This document shows positions 40,981-52,585 of a stretch of 64,000 bases of DNA, in pieces. Position numbers and translations under genes: made by a program. The stretch comes from Isoetes taiwanensis. Lineage: Eukaryota; Streptophyta; Lycopodiopsida; Isoetales; Isoetaceae. Each line of letters begins with the position of its first letter. The stretch's first letter is position 1. The notes under the pieces were generated by a model that ran no database searches, was not told where the DNA came from, and was given only the letters and a program-made list of their open reading frames with translations. The stretch covers positions 8,596,033-8,660,032 of the forward strand of contig JAJEKV010000047.1 of NCBI GenBank assembly GCA_021234155.1, read 5' to 3'.

Positions 40981-41036
40981 CACGCGCCTGGCGCGATTTA
41001 TATAAAGCCAAACTAGAAATGCGCCAAGCGCGATTT
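40981..41036. repeat. Two transposon palindrome copies upstream of the 123-aa gene
   Basis: CACGCGCCTGGCGCGATTT (40981-40999) and AATGCGCCAAGCGCGATTT (41018-41036), 37 bp apart, about 110-160 bp upstream of the minus-strand ATG at 40873. Confidence 0.85.
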
Positions 41037-42740
41037 CGCCATGGGAATAGATAGAGCAAATCTAAGAGCAAATAGAGCAGAATAAGAACTCATAGAGCGT
41101 TATTTAGTTTAGTTCATTATTTACTTCATTGTTTTAGTTCATTGTTTAGAACTCCTTGTTTAGTTCATTATTTAGTTCAGTGTTTAGAACTCCTTATTTA
41201 GTTCATTATTTAGAGCAGATAGAAGAAGAGCTAATGAAATAGAATAAGAGCAGATACAGCAAAATCATATAAGCAAGATCGTAGAGCAGATAGATCATAG
41301 AGCAGATAGATCATAGATCATAGAGCATAGAGCATATCATATAGGCAAGATCATAGAGCAAGAGCAGAGAGCAAGATCATATAAGCAATAGAACATGTTT
41401 ATTAGCAATAGATCTATATATGAAGGTGCTAGGGCAGTATAGGACTGATGCATCTAAAAGTCTAAGCCAGTAAGCACTCCCCTTCATTAAGCCTGAAGCT
41501 CATATAATAGATAAAGAACAGATAAAGCAGATAGAACAGAAAATTCAAATACTAGAATAAAAACAAGAATAAGATAACAGACTTTAAGTAAAGAACAGGA
41601 AATACTAACCTAGTTGATTTGAGCCGAGAAGAAGCCAATAGCCGATGATTTGAGCCTTAAGAAGCCGAGAAGAAGCAATAGCAGATAATTTAGAAACCGA
41701 GAAGCCGAGAACCTTTAACACAAAACCAAAAACCCAGAAAACTTAGTTATTCCAAGCCGAAGCCAAAAAACCAGAGAGATTGTAGAGAGCCGAAACCTTT
41801 AGCCGAATGCTTTGCAGAAAAGCCTTTGAGCCGAAAACCCAAAAGCAGAAAGCTCGAAAAGCTCGAAACCGCAGATAAAAACAGATTGAAGCAGATTGAA
41901 GCAGATAGAAGCCGAGAAGCAGATTGAAGCCGAGAAAGATAGAAGATAAGATAATATTATCTCCTCCTTAGGTCATGCAGCAAATAGATTGATGCCGAGA
42001 AGCAGATAGAAGCCCAGAAAGCCGAGAAAGATAGATTGAAGATAGATTGATGATGCCGAGAAGCAGCTAGAAGCCGAGAAAGCTGAGAAATTGGAAGGCA
42101 AAATTGGAAGCAGAAGCGCCTGGAATGCCTGGAATTGGAAGCAGAAGCGCTAATGTTCGAAAGTGTGAGAGAAAAGTTTGAAAAGGAATGCTAACTTGAA
42201 ATAATAACTGCTTTTAAAATTTCGTACCGCGCCATTATAACTTCCGCGAAAATTTATTACAAGGGTTAATTGTTTTAAAGACAATTGTTTTAATGGTTAA
42301 TTGTTTTAAGGACAATTGTTTTAAGGGTTATTAAGTTTAAAAGTTTAAAAGTTATTGAGTTATAAGTTTATAAAATAGTTTTAAGTTAATAGTTAAGTTA
42401 TAAGTTTAAAAGTTCATGAATTAGACTTCTAACCTTAAAACTTTTAACCTACAATAACTTTCCAACCTTAAATTTTCTAACCTATAATAAACTTCTTAAC
42501 CTTAAAACTGCTAACCTATAATAACCTTAAAAGTTGTTTCTAAGGTTATTATAGGATACAAGTTTGAAGGTTATAAGTAGAGGGTTTTATTTATATATAG
42601 TGTGGAGGAAAATAACTTGGGGAATCCCATTATATAAATAGAATGATCAAATAGAATAAGACATATGAGGCTTTCATTTATGAACATGTTAGTTAGAGGT
42701 TATTTGGATATGCTAACTTACTATATGTTTTTATGCATTC
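41037..42740. repeat. Low-complexity region between divergent transposon genes
   Basis: Short words repeat: AGTTCATTATTTAG (41100-41220), ATAGAGCAGATAGA (41220-41400), GCCGAGAAGCAGATTGAA (41640-42090), TAAAAGTTATTGAGT and AACCTTAAAACTTTTAACC (42290-42560). There is no coding exon. It separates minus-strand genes from the plus-strand transposase gene and probably contains both promoters. Confidence 0.6.
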
Positions 42741-42751
42741 TAGGTCAATGG

Positions 42752-45702
42752 CATGCAAAATGCTAAAAACAAAGCCCCCAATGATGCTGATCAAGGCAAG
42801 GAAAAATCCCCAACTAATGAACATGATGGCCAAGGAAAGGAAAATACCTCAAATGATGTTGATGATGGCAAAGGAAAGGAAAAGACTCCAAATGATGTTG
42901 ATGATGGCAAAGGAAAAGAAAAGACCTCAAATGAAAAGGATGATGCCAAAGGAAAGGAAATTGTACTTTATACTCGGGTCGATAAAAACAAAAAGGTCAA
43001 GATCCGCATGCATGCAGCAGAGGCGATGGGAGAAGGGATTATTGTTCTAGGAGATCCTATCAATGCATTGAATGATGAAAGATTAGGGGAGGACGGGTTA
43101 GGTGTGGCAATCTCAAAATTATATGACAATTGAAAGGAAAAGGGTTCAGGCAAACAAGAATGCCTAGCTTGTGTGAAGCAACTAGAGGTTCCAACTATTG
43201 TTGCATGGCCTAGGGGCAGATTCAACCCGGAGGGAACTACACGTTTCCTATAGATGTAGAACCATTGTCAATAATGTTCACACAAAGTGTAGCAAGAGGC
43301 CACTTCCAACTTTCAAACATTATCCCACCAAAAGATGCAAGTCGATTATGATTGTTCTCCGAAGCCCCGATGCAAGTTAGAGGAAGTGAATGTTGTTGGG
43401 CCTCCGTATTAGAATGTTCACAATAGAGGAGATGGTGGTAGCAAGAGCTACATATCAGGAACATAAGTGTGATAGCAGGAGGAATTTCATGTACACCATA
43501 TTTGGCTATGCAATTGGGATGAAAGATCAAAGAAGAAAAGATTCCCATTGAATGGAAAGTGGATATGTTCAAAAGCATGGATGGCTATACATGGAATTCC
43601 AACATCTTCTTGGCACAACTTGGTAAAAAAAAGAGACATGAAAATGGTAGTAAAATTGCATTGCATGGGAACACCGGCACGTAAAGGCCTACCTCAAGAA
43701 CTATAGCTGCAAAGGAAATATTTGAAAGATATGTGGATTTCAAATGCGAGAAAACATGCCACATAAGAGTAAGAAGGATGAACAGGGGTAGAGTTATTGT
43801 TGAAAAGAGATTGCCATCCCATTGTACCCGAGAAGAGCATATTAGAGGAAATAAATGCATTGCTTCGGGAACTTGGAGTGGCCTCTATATCCCCCGGTTT
43901 TAGTAGGCTATGGAATAAGCATTTCAAGCATGTGACCATAGCAACTTCAAACAACTTTGCCAAGTGCAATTTATGTGCTAAGCTGAAGGAGACACTAGAT
44001 AAGGCTGTGCAACCAAGTCTAAGGGCAAAGATAAGGGAACATATGAAGGACCATATGACGGATCAACTATCATGTAGATCAACTTATTGGATGTGGAGGA
44101 CCTTATACGCAATGGAATCTAATAACTATCTATGTATTATACATGATAAAATGGACCAATGTAAGACTTGTCTTCCACAATTCAAGTACATTCCTAAGTC
44201 ATGTGGAAGATCATACCCTTTGCAGATTTCAATGGATGGGGCAATATTGCATGGGCAGTCTCTGGACATATTATGGCCATTTTAGGTTTAGAGTTGTGGA
44301 GTGATGGTCCAGATTTTCACATTGGGAGTATCATGAGGTGTTTAAGAAACTATGAGAAGGGTTACAATGGTCACCTACAGGATCCTACTGACTAGCCGGG
44401 CACTACATAGTGCATTGTTGGATGGAACCCCTAATAGTATTGAAAAGTTTAGCAAGGCAAGGTTTAGAAGGAATGGACCTAATGAACATGTTGGAGCTTG
44501 AGATCTGCCTGTAAAGCTCCTCTTGCAACTAGATAATTGTGCTGGTCAAAATAAGAACAGTGGATGTTTTCTTTCCTATCCTACTTAACATTTGTGGGTA
44601 TTTTTTTTGAAAGAGTCAATTTGGGGTTCCTAATGCCCGGACATACTCATGAGGATGTGGATGCATTGTTTGGAAAATATAGTCATGTATTGAGGCAACA
44701 GACGGTTACCAACTTTTCCAGGGCTATTGGAAATATTTCATGGATGTACAAATCCATCTCCTATAGGATCTATCATAGAAGAAGTGCCTGATTGGAAGAG
44801 TTTTGTGGATGGTTATGCTCGACATGGAAGGTCATTCTAGACCTCTTCAATTCACTTTTGGGTGAGAGAAGGGATTCCAATCATGCAATGGAAAATGAGA
44901 CCTTGAGGAGGAGAAGTGGAGAGGTGGGGCAGAAATTTGGCGAGGGATGCAAATGGCAAGCCTATGATACCTCTGGTCAACCAAAAGCTCTAAAACCAAC
45001 CGAAGAAGTCAAGCAATTGGGATTGACTAAGGATGGCATCAATGACTACATCAAGCATTGGCAAACTAATTCGGATGAGACTAATCGTGCATTGATAGAT
45101 TATTGGAAGAAGGTGATCAACTTGTTGGATGAGGTAGACACATCCTGAGAAAAGAGCTGAAAGAAGGGTGGTTCCCTAAAAGTAAGTGGAAAACATTAGG
45201 GTAGGCCGGCGAAGATGATGGTACCATTAGTAGCATTGTGAAGGCATATGCTCCTCCTCAATCGATAAACACTATGTTGGTCCTAAGAAGGATAGGCCAA
45301 AATATCTAGGCATGGATTGTTATGAACCTTCTCTTCGGCGTGGAGTGCCACCAATTTGTAGTAGTAAAACCAAGCAGATCTAGAGACCTATCCGGTGTGG
45401 TTGGGATACACTATCTCGGATATTTGCAAAGAAGAAGGTGATGTTAACTTCAATAAGGTGCTTGGAATGGTGGTGTCCAAAGTACATCGGTTGAGTAATG
45501 TCACCGATAAAGAAAAGATATTGATTGTTGGACAAAGAGGTGGAGGAGAAATCCTAGCGATCCTGATCTTTGGCTAGACATTGAAACCGTATTGTACTCA
45601 TGGACTCCAAAAACTATTCCTAGTAAAACAGCGAGAGTTACAATACCTCAGGATGTAAGGAATAAGGTTCTCATATCCTTGGGGATGCTGGTGGAAAAAT
45701 GA
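42752..45702 (+). pseudogene. DUF7869-like transposase gene of the 12.5-kb transposon (decayed)
   Basis: In order: a Lys/Asp-rich leader with a 13-15-residue repeat (NDVDDGKGKEKTP; 42800-42960); EGIIVLGDPINALNDERLGE; VPTIVAWPR; RNFMYTIFGYA; a HGI...HGN stretch (43570-43680); PEKSILEEINALLRELGVAS (43826); KCNLCAKLKETLDKAVQPSL; CIIHDKMDQCKTCLPQFKYI; ISMDGAILHGQ; LLLQLDNCAGQNKNSG (44518-44566); VNLGFLMPGHTHEDVDALFG (44610-44670); and a C-terminal end VTIPQDVRNKVLISLGMLVE with a stop at 45702. The HGN, DxMDQxKxxLP, QLDNCxxxNKN and PGHTHEDVDxxF motifs are those of DUF7869 proteins, widespread transposon-like genes with a probable RNase H-like core. At least six frameshifts or stops. The copy at 61003-63980 is a sister with different breaks. 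Confidence 0.75.
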
Positions 45703-45918
45703 AAAACATACTATGTATCAATCACAGTTAATAAAAGTTGTGTAAAACTTGAGTTTCATGATATATGATTTTGTAATTTGAAGTTAAGGTGTGAATTTAT
45801 ATTAAGGTGTGTGATTATATGTTAACATATTGTGACTTTTATCAAGTTACTAAAAAACTTGCAATATGAAATTTGTCCCAAAATCAAGACATAATCCCAA
45901 TTTAATTGAATGATGGTT

Positions 45919-46065
45919 ACATACATGCTGAGTGAACTATACATAGGATGATTCGATAATTTCAAAGTTATTCTTTTAAGCCTCTACACTCTCAGAGGCC
46001 TACTTGCTAGAGTTTCAATTTGGCAACTAATTTGTGCTCTAGTTTGACGATGTTCCCTAGCAGAA
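45919..46065 (-). pseudogene. 3' end of the coiled-coil gene, duplicated copy
   Basis: Resumes F-box copy B's flank after the transposon and matches 21884-22030. The minus strand encodes AREHRQTRAQISCQIETLAS as in copy A. A base loss in AGTAGGCC against AGTAAGGCC shifts the last codons. Homology ends at about 46065 (TTCCCTAGC). Confidence 0.7.
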
Positions 46066-47684
46066 ACGATTGCCAACACTCTCAAAGAATACCGGCAGTG
46101 CCTGAACCAAAATAAAGAAAACTTGAAAACATTGTGCCAAAAAAATAGTTGAAGACATTGTGCCAAAAAAATAGTTGAAGCACGACCTCGTGCACTCTGG
46201 CAACCACGAGACCTAAATAACCTGCAAGGCTAAGGCTGAAGGAAATTTGCAAGGCCAAGGCTAAAAGGAAATTAACACGTCCGAGAGTTAGATGCCTCGA
46301 GCAAGAACGTGCACCAATGCGCAATATAAAATCCGTATTGAGACTCGGAGGCTCCAGGGCCACGCCGAGAAAGAAACAACAGCCGACCAATCAGGAACCA
46401 TCTGCGAAATGACCATCATGGAAAAAACATCTGATTAGTACTGCCTCGGAGATTACATTGCCACGCCGAGAGAAAATAATGAAAAAGAACGATGCCTGGA
46501 GGATAGAGTGCCACAATGAATATGATAACTATGCCTCGGAGTCCACAGTCCCATGCCGCGAACATTTAAAAATACACTTTTAAGGAACGGAGAAAGAAAC
46601 GAAACATCAAACCTGATCAAGTGCAGGGAGGGAGGGTGAGGAAAACTAGTAGGATAGAGAAGAAGGAGAAAACTAGCTCAAGAGGATGCCAATGACAGAC
46701 AAATAAAGAGAGGCAGAATAATAAAGAGATATGCAAAAGAGACGTCCCCATCCAAGGAATGTCGGTTCTATTACTAGCACAATAGAACGTGGCATTAATT
46801 GCCGATATGGATGATAAATAATATAATGTATAGGGGAATGGAGGTTGGGATTCTACTCTCGATTTTGCAAGTGGGCTCCTGCGATCAGTGTTAACTAAGA
46901 GAGGGTCACCTGCTCTGTGGCAACAAGAAGCTTCACAACAAAATCTATGCGGCAACAGGAAGAATAAGAATCACAACAAGATCCGGCAAGAAGCTGCAAC
47001 AGATTCGGCAAGAAGCTTTGCAACAGGAAGCTTGGATCTTGGCGACAGCCCAACCTAACCCTAATTCATTACTAGCTGTTTACCTCTTGGGGAAAATGGA
47101 TGCCTCGATTTCCATTATGTGTTATTGACACATGCCACGTGGTTGCACAGGAACACATGCTAGCAGAAACCGATGACCCAACTACTATATTGTACCACAA
47201 AATCTCATACAAAAAATAAGGTACCTTAAAATCCAAAATGCATACACAATATTCCATGTCACCTATTGGCATGAGAAAACTACCTTTTACTCCCAACAAA
47301 TTCAACAAAATCAACATGCGATTCAAGGTAGATGATTTGTATGTCCGTATATGAAGCGTTAGGGGATGCTTCATCAACTAACAGAATGATGCGAAGGTAT
47401 CACGACATTAAGGACAACATTATTTGAACCTAATGACTACCCGTAGATTTATATTCTTGGTTGAAAGACTTTATACTTATTGAATATATTGCTCGAACGT
47501 GAGAATTAAATTTATATAGTGTTATTAAGCATTTTTATGCATATATGATCTAAGCAATTTGACGCAAAATCTTGTATAAAATCTCTTAGTTCCTATAGAT
47601 TCATATAGCTTAAAGGTTTTAACAACACGCGCAAGTGTTTAATTTAACATTTTCTGCATATAAAAAGTGAAAGCATAGCCCTTA
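46066..47684. other. No gene; short repeats
   Basis: ACATTGTGCCAAAAAAATAG is tandemly duplicated (46129-46180). GCAAGGC(T/C)AAGGCT-containing 26-bp units are duplicated at 46222-46272. GCCTCGGAG...CACGCCGAG words recur every 80-100 bp between 46340 and 46560, suggesting an eroded repeat or LTR fragment. The rest is AT-rich without a supported exon. Confidence 0.4.
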
Positions 47685-47789
47685 TTGAAGTATCTGTTTC
47701 TTCACCACCGGCCAAACAGCAGATTGGACACCACCGCTCCATCTCGTTGCGCGCCTTTTGCCGTGAATAGCCCACATGCTCCGGACAAC

Positions 47790-48221
47790 GGGCATCACTG
47801 CTTTGGGATAGCTAATGTTGCCCAGCGACTTCGATTGGCGGCGGGGAAGGAGCAGACGCGGCGTCATAATGTGGTGGTACTTGGACTCTCGGAGGAGGCA
47901 GGAGAAGATCTCAGCAAGCACATCCAGGATCAGATCCTGTCTCACATGGCATTTCAGACTGCAGTGCACATTGTTCGAGCAAGCCGCCTTGGGGCTCAAC
48001 GCACAGATCGCCCACGCGTTGTCACCTTCACGGTGGCAGACATGCGAGTGCATGAGGCAATTCTGCGTCAGAGTAGGCAATTGAAGGGGACTACTCTGTA
48101 TATCGACCAGGATCTTACTCCGATGCAACAGGAGTCCCGCCGACAGCAGCTGGCTCAAGTCAGGGACGTCCGTCGTCGAGGGGTCTTTGTAGGCTGGTTC
48201 GAGGTAAGCTTCGCATTTTAG
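47790..48221 (+). pseudogene. LINE-A ORF1 (L1-type RNA-binding protein)
   Basis: NVVVLGLSEEAGEDLSKHIQ, later IVRASRLGAQRTDRPRVVTF, LRQSRQLKGTTLYIDQDLTP and MQQESRRQQLAQVRDVRRR. This follows the L1 ORF1p pattern (NVxIxGLPE, RxGxxxxxRPRxIxVxFxxxxxR, LKGTxxYIxxDLTxxQxExRxxL): an RRM-like core plus C-terminal domain that coats LINE RNA. The frame is open but leads into a shifted continuation, so the true N and C termini are unclear. Confidence 0.6.
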
Positions 48222-48399
48222 GCGGCGCTGCCGAGGTCCACCCGTGCAATGTGTCGTTGCTGCCACTCCACGTACTGCGCCACCCGGTACCCCTCGCACC
48301 TCTGCTCGCTTCTCCAACTACTCCGTAATCGCCGCCAGCGCCGCGACACTGCTTCCCCCTGCAACCGGAACAGATCATCGAACGTCTACATCAAATGCC

Positions 48400-49110
48400 A
48401 ACAAATAGGAACTGTGCCTCCGGATGGTATCTTGGAATTGTTGGGGCTTCCCTTGGCAGAAAGGGGAGAGTCTCAACTCTATTGCACCAGATATGGATCT
48501 CATTTTCCTCATGGAAACATGGGAACATGCGAGAACCTGATCGCCGGACCTCCCATTTGCATTTCCCGGTGTTCAATGAGTGCACAGGCAAGCGAGGACA
48601 TGGCGGGGTTGCCTGCTACTATCGTGCAACCTTGGGGCACTTTCGGTCGACAAAAAGCATGTGTACAATCGCTACTTGTGGGTGGCGTGCAGCATGACAG
48701 TGGCAGCATTCTCTTCATAGCAGCATGCTACTTTCTACATACCGAGAGCAACTTTTATAACACTCATTCGGATGTGGATAGATTGGAGCCCTATGTCGAT
48801 CTATATGATGACATACAGTAGCACAAACAGTTGGGCAAGATTATGTTGCTTGGCGACTTTAATGCCTGCACAGGAGCCAAACAGGTCCCAAAATTTGAGC
48901 CCTTGGCAGAGGACGTCTTGCAGTTGAACCCTGCAGAGGTGGCTTGCTCAAGGATATTAGACGACAACCATATTTCGCGCTATGGCAGGCAGTTGTTGTT
49001 GCTAGGTAGTATCTTTGACCTGGTTATTTATAATGGGTTGGCACAATGGCCATCTTCAATGGCCGCGACTTGTAGGCGGGGAGAATCAAGGGGCGGCTCC
49101 GGGTGCGGTG
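48400..49110 (+). pseudogene. LINE-A endonuclease domain (EEP), broken
   Basis: Fragments in different frames: FPVFNECTGKRGHGGVACYY (about 48560-48620) and, from 48832, KIMLLGDFNACTGAKQVPKF followed by GRQLLLLGSIFDLVIYNGLA. GDFNA with the downstream GxxLLxLxxxxDLxIxNG is the APE-type endonuclease signature that nicks target DNA. Several frameshifts. Confidence 0.65.
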
Positions 49111-49849
49111 GATTATCTATTTGGTTGAGGAATAGGATGCGCACTGGTTACCCATTTTTCCATTGGAACAGATTTTCGGGACGCAGGAAGTGGACGGACC
49201 ACCAGCCCCTGCTTGCATCTCCATTGACAAGCTCCCCCGTGCATCACGCCTCAACACCCGGTGTGCCCCAGCCCGCCGACTCACGACCGATGCGGGGACC
49301 TATGCCCGACTACTTGAGCATGACCTAGCGGGGATTAGCGCAACTCCCCACACTTGAACAACAATGCGCTCCGGTGACTCACCCGCTTCGACGACATTTG
49401 GCGAGATGCTTTGGGAGAGGCCGCTCATGGCGAACCTCGGAGCTACCACCTTTCCCCAGCGGATGGTTCGATGATGAGTGTCGGGAGCTCAAAACACACT
49501 TCCTAAGGTCATCGATCCCACCTCCCGCCCACAGGCCATCGGTCAATACCGCTCCTTCCTCAAGAACAAGAAAGCCGGATACCTTGCGTGAGCATCAAGA
49601 AGATGTTTGGTCTCCTAGATCGGCACCCCAGGACATTCTGGAGAAGGGTCTTGAGCAAAACTGCACAGCCCACGGGGAACATCACCTCGGAGCAATGGGT
49701 ACAGTATTTGCAATAGCTTTATGACCCGCTCGAGGGGCGGACACCAGTCCCTCCACGAGATAGGCATGGCTCACGGTCATCCACAGAGGGAGATGTCATC
49801 ATGGGCCTACAACGCCTAGCTAATGGGAAGGCAACAGATTTAGATGGCA

Positions 49850-50800
49850 TGCGGTGAGCTTCGGAAATGGGGTGGGCCTCCTCCGGTGCTTTGTCCTCAC
49901 GGCATTATTCAATAAAGCATTGCAAGAAGGCTTCCCTCCACAGTGGACCACTAGTAGAGTTGTGCCCATATACAAGGCAGGCAAGGGAGGGGACCCTCAC
50001 TGCCGGCCAACTATCGTACTATTATGGTCGGTTCTCTCTTTGCAAAACTGTTGGGGCATCCTTGAGCGGTGTGACAATATGGGAGGAGGAGGCGGATGTG
50101 CGAAGCTCACACAGGCAGGTTTTCGGCCCAGGCATTCCACCATTGATCATATCTTCACTCTGCGCACATTGATTGAGGATAGCAGGAATCACCGGCAAAA
50201 CCTGTACTATTGTTTCGTGGATTTCGCAAAAGCTTTTGACACGATGCCCAGGGCCGGGTTATGGGGACATTGCGGCGGCCGGGGACCCTCTTTGACTTGC
50301 GAGAATGCGGTGTATAGGCTATCTGAGGCATGCTCGGGGCCGTATCACATCGTCAGGACAGCCGGTAATCAGTAGTATTGGAGTACGTCAAGGTTGCCCC
50401 CTCTCCCCCACACTCTTTGGCCTATACATTGACCAGCTGGAAGATTGGCTCTCTGAGCATGGAGGTGCGGGCACCCATCTCATGTATCACACAATCCGGC
50501 AGCTCATATATGCTGAGCCTATACTCCAGAGGACATGCAACGTCACTTGGATGCTCTTGACACTTTTTGCCGATTCACTGGCATACGAGTTAACTTGGCC
50601 AAAACTAGGGTGCTGCTAGTTTCGTCGTCCCGTCAGCCAAGGCTTCCCTCATTCACTTACCAGGGACAAGATGTAGAGGTGGGTCTGACCTACAAGTACT
50701 TGGGGATCAAGTTCTCTACTACCACCCATTGGGATGCTGCCATCAGGCTGCGGGTCACGGCAGGTTGGAAAGCATTATATGCTGGTGATATTCCTTAACA
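49850..50800 (+). pseudogene. LINE-A reverse transcriptase, broken
   Basis: FNKALQEGFPPQWTTSRVVP (49905), QAGFRPRHSTIDHIFTLRTL (50117), YYCFVDFAKAFDTMPRAGLW (50207), VISSIGVRQGCPLSPTLFGL (50365), then RQLIYAEPILQ where YADDI is expected (about 50500-50530), VNLAKTRVLLVSS and YKYLGIKFSTTTHWDAAIRL (50690). These are RT motifs in the right order. The YADD catalytic pair is lost (YAEP), and frames change at least three times, so it is inactive. Confidence 0.8.
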
Positions 50801-51019
50801 CCTAGAATGACCTCGAGTAGGTGCAGAAAGCCTTCTTGGCACGAGCCCTTGGGGTAAAGTCCACAGTTCCATACCAGATCCTACTCCAGGAGACAGATTT
50901 TCTACCCCTTCAAAACGCCATATCATTTACTTCCAGAAGGTCGTCGCTATGGGTGATACACGTTTGCCCAACCTTGCTTTGGCCATGGCGATGGGTCCCT
51001 AACGCCGAAAGCTTCTTTG

Positions 51020-51595
51020 GAAGGACAAGCAAGCTTCGGTGGTTTTCATTTGGGGTGTACAAGCTCGGTGGTTCTCATTTGGGGTGTACAGCAAGCAGTC
51101 GCATTACATGTAAGGACAAGGAAAGATCACAAGGCACTTAAGCTGTACCTGGATGCTACTTTCCTTCGCAAGCTCTGGGATGCAGATGCTCTGGCGCATG
51201 TTAAGCTGGCACACAATCAGCAACAAGTCAATCCTAGGCTCCCAAGAGGCCCACACCAGTACTTGTACACCCAGTTGCCCAAGAAGAAGCGCAGACTTAT
51301 AACTTCCATTCGCACGGGTGCACATCGCCTCCACATTGAGACAGGACGTTGGGCTCGGGAAGCACGAGAGCAAAGGCTTTGCCAATGTTGCCACCAGGGC
51401 GCCATTGAGGATGAATGTCATGCCCTCCAGATCTGCCCAATGTTTGCCCATATCCAAGAGCAGTATGTTCGATTACTAGTGCCAGGCCAACCGTTGCATG
51501 AGTTATTGAATACGGCGTCAGTGGGTTTGTTGGGGTCATACCTCCAGGAGGTTATGGATGCACGAACTCAGTTGTGTCCTCTGGGACGGTATTGA
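51020..51595 (+). pseudogene. LINE-A C-terminal Cys-rich region
   Basis: An open frame of about 190 codons: KLYLDATFLRKLWDADALAH, LITSIRTGAHRLHIETGRWA and LCQCCHQGAIEDECHALQIC, then P. The CxCC...ExxxHxLxxCP arrangement is the C-terminal zinc-knuckle-like motif of L1-type ORF2 proteins. It ends with TGA at 51593-51595 and is followed by the 3' UTR. Confidence 0.65.
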
Positions 51596-51783
51596 ACTCT
51601 CCTATACAATTTACAAAGATGCCAAAGATACTTATTGCGCTAAAGGTTTTCCCTCGAAAACCCGCCGGAAGCGGGGTTTTTAATCCTGTCAGTAATACGC
51701 TTGCTGCTCTCTTTTTGTTTGGGTCCCATAGGCCAGTCGGTCTCCGTGGACGCTAAAAAATCTATTCTATTCTATTCTATTCT

Positions 51784-52472
51784 TAAACTTAACTTTGGCA
51801 AGTAGTTGATGCGGCTGTCAAGATGGACAACTAGTGTTATTGTGGCTTTATAGCATTTTATAATAACCTTCGGGTTGAGATTCTAACTTATATGAAAAAT
51901 GCCATCTAGAACCTAAAAGAAGACATCTTTGTAGTTGTTTATCTCTATTTGCAATGCGATAAACTTGGAGCCACTTATTTGTAAGGTTTTTTTTTACTAC
52001 TTTTTTAATTGAAACTTAAAAGTCAACATTGGCTTTTGCATGAAGGACATCTAATAGTCCATTTGGTTCCTACTCTCTTTAAGACTATCTATCTATCTAT
52101 CTATACAACAGTTAGCTTACGTCATTATTTGAGATAGTTTTGGAGAGCAAAACTAAAAGGCTTTACCTACTAGCCAAAAGGTGAAGGATCAATGTAATAT
52201 TTTGTATGCATGGAATTGGCTTCCCACTTTGTAAATTGTAGGGACATGCCACATGGCAGCATGTAATTCATTTCAGACAAAAATTGCAGCCCACTTTTCA
52301 TATTGTAAACAATAACTAAAATATAAAGTAGTTTTCTTCGAGCAAGGCATAAAAACATGTGGAGCCATGGGGGAATACATTAATATGATTCCTTAAGAAA
52401 GGGACGATAAATTCTTTTTTTTTTTTCAAATAACATCGATACATGGTCCTTATGACACACGCATCAAAGTAT
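51784..52472. other. No gene; (TCTA)n microsatellite at 52086-52104
   Basis: AT-rich. Apart from five CTAT units and a T run at 52418-52428 I see nothing. Confidence 0.4.
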
Positions 52473-52503
52473 GCCCATCGCCGTTGGGCACGCATTAGCT
52501 AGT
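52473..52503 (+). mobile_element. Helitron-type 3' terminus (second)
   Basis: ATGCCCATCGCCGTTGGGCA: GCCCA/TGGGC stem (52473-52489), then CTAGT at 52499-52503. Weaker than the other two: a 5-bp stem with a 7-nt loop, and the base after CTAGT is A, not T. Confidence 0.45.
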
Positions 52504-52585
52504 ATAGCATTAAATTTCAATTCTTGGCAACATAACATCTTGTTGCATTTTATTAGACATTTTTATTTGAAATATTGCCAGATTT

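Larger units (their letters stand above)
33449..45918. mobile_element. 12,470-bp DNA transposon with 26-bp TIR, ACATA target duplication and multi-gene cargo
   Basis: CATCATTCAATTAAATTGGG plus ATTATG occurs at the left end (from about 33452) and, inverted, at the right end (to about 45914). ACATA flanks both sides (33444-33448, 45919-45923). The empty site in F-box copy A (21884-21888) has ACATA once, proving a 12.47-kb insertion. A related copy starts at 60780 in the opposite orientation. Cargo: on plus, a DUF8039-like exon and a DUF7869-like transposase gene; on minus, ParB-like, methyltransferase-like and HAD/FCP1-like exons and a 123-aa frame. A GC-rich palindrome is scattered through the left two-thirds. 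A 5-bp duplication with a DUF7869 gene does not match a superfamily I can name with certainty. Confidence 0.88.
47685..51783 (+). mobile_element. LINE-A, near full-length but decayed, with (ATTCT)n tail
   Basis: In order: ORF1 (47790-48221), endonuclease (48400-49110), reverse transcriptase (49850-50800), a Cys-rich C-terminal region (51120-51595), then a ~165-bp 3' UTR with two small hairpins (GGTTTTCCCTCGAAAACC and CCCGCCGGAAGCGGGG) and a tail TCTATTCTATTCTATTC at 51761-51783. The same 3' UTR and tail recur at 54494-54637. L1-like organisation. The 5' boundary and target duplication are not resolved. Confidence 0.8.

Noticed and set aside
42733-43050. Met/Lys-rich open frame at the start of the transposase gene
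   Set aside because: It is an out-of-frame reading of the NDVDDGKGKEKTP repeat. The repeat frame continues into the conserved part of the protein.
48249-48821. Long open frames on both strands inside LINE-A
   Set aside because: They are shadow frames of the GC-rich, frameshifted endonuclease region and contain none of its motifs.
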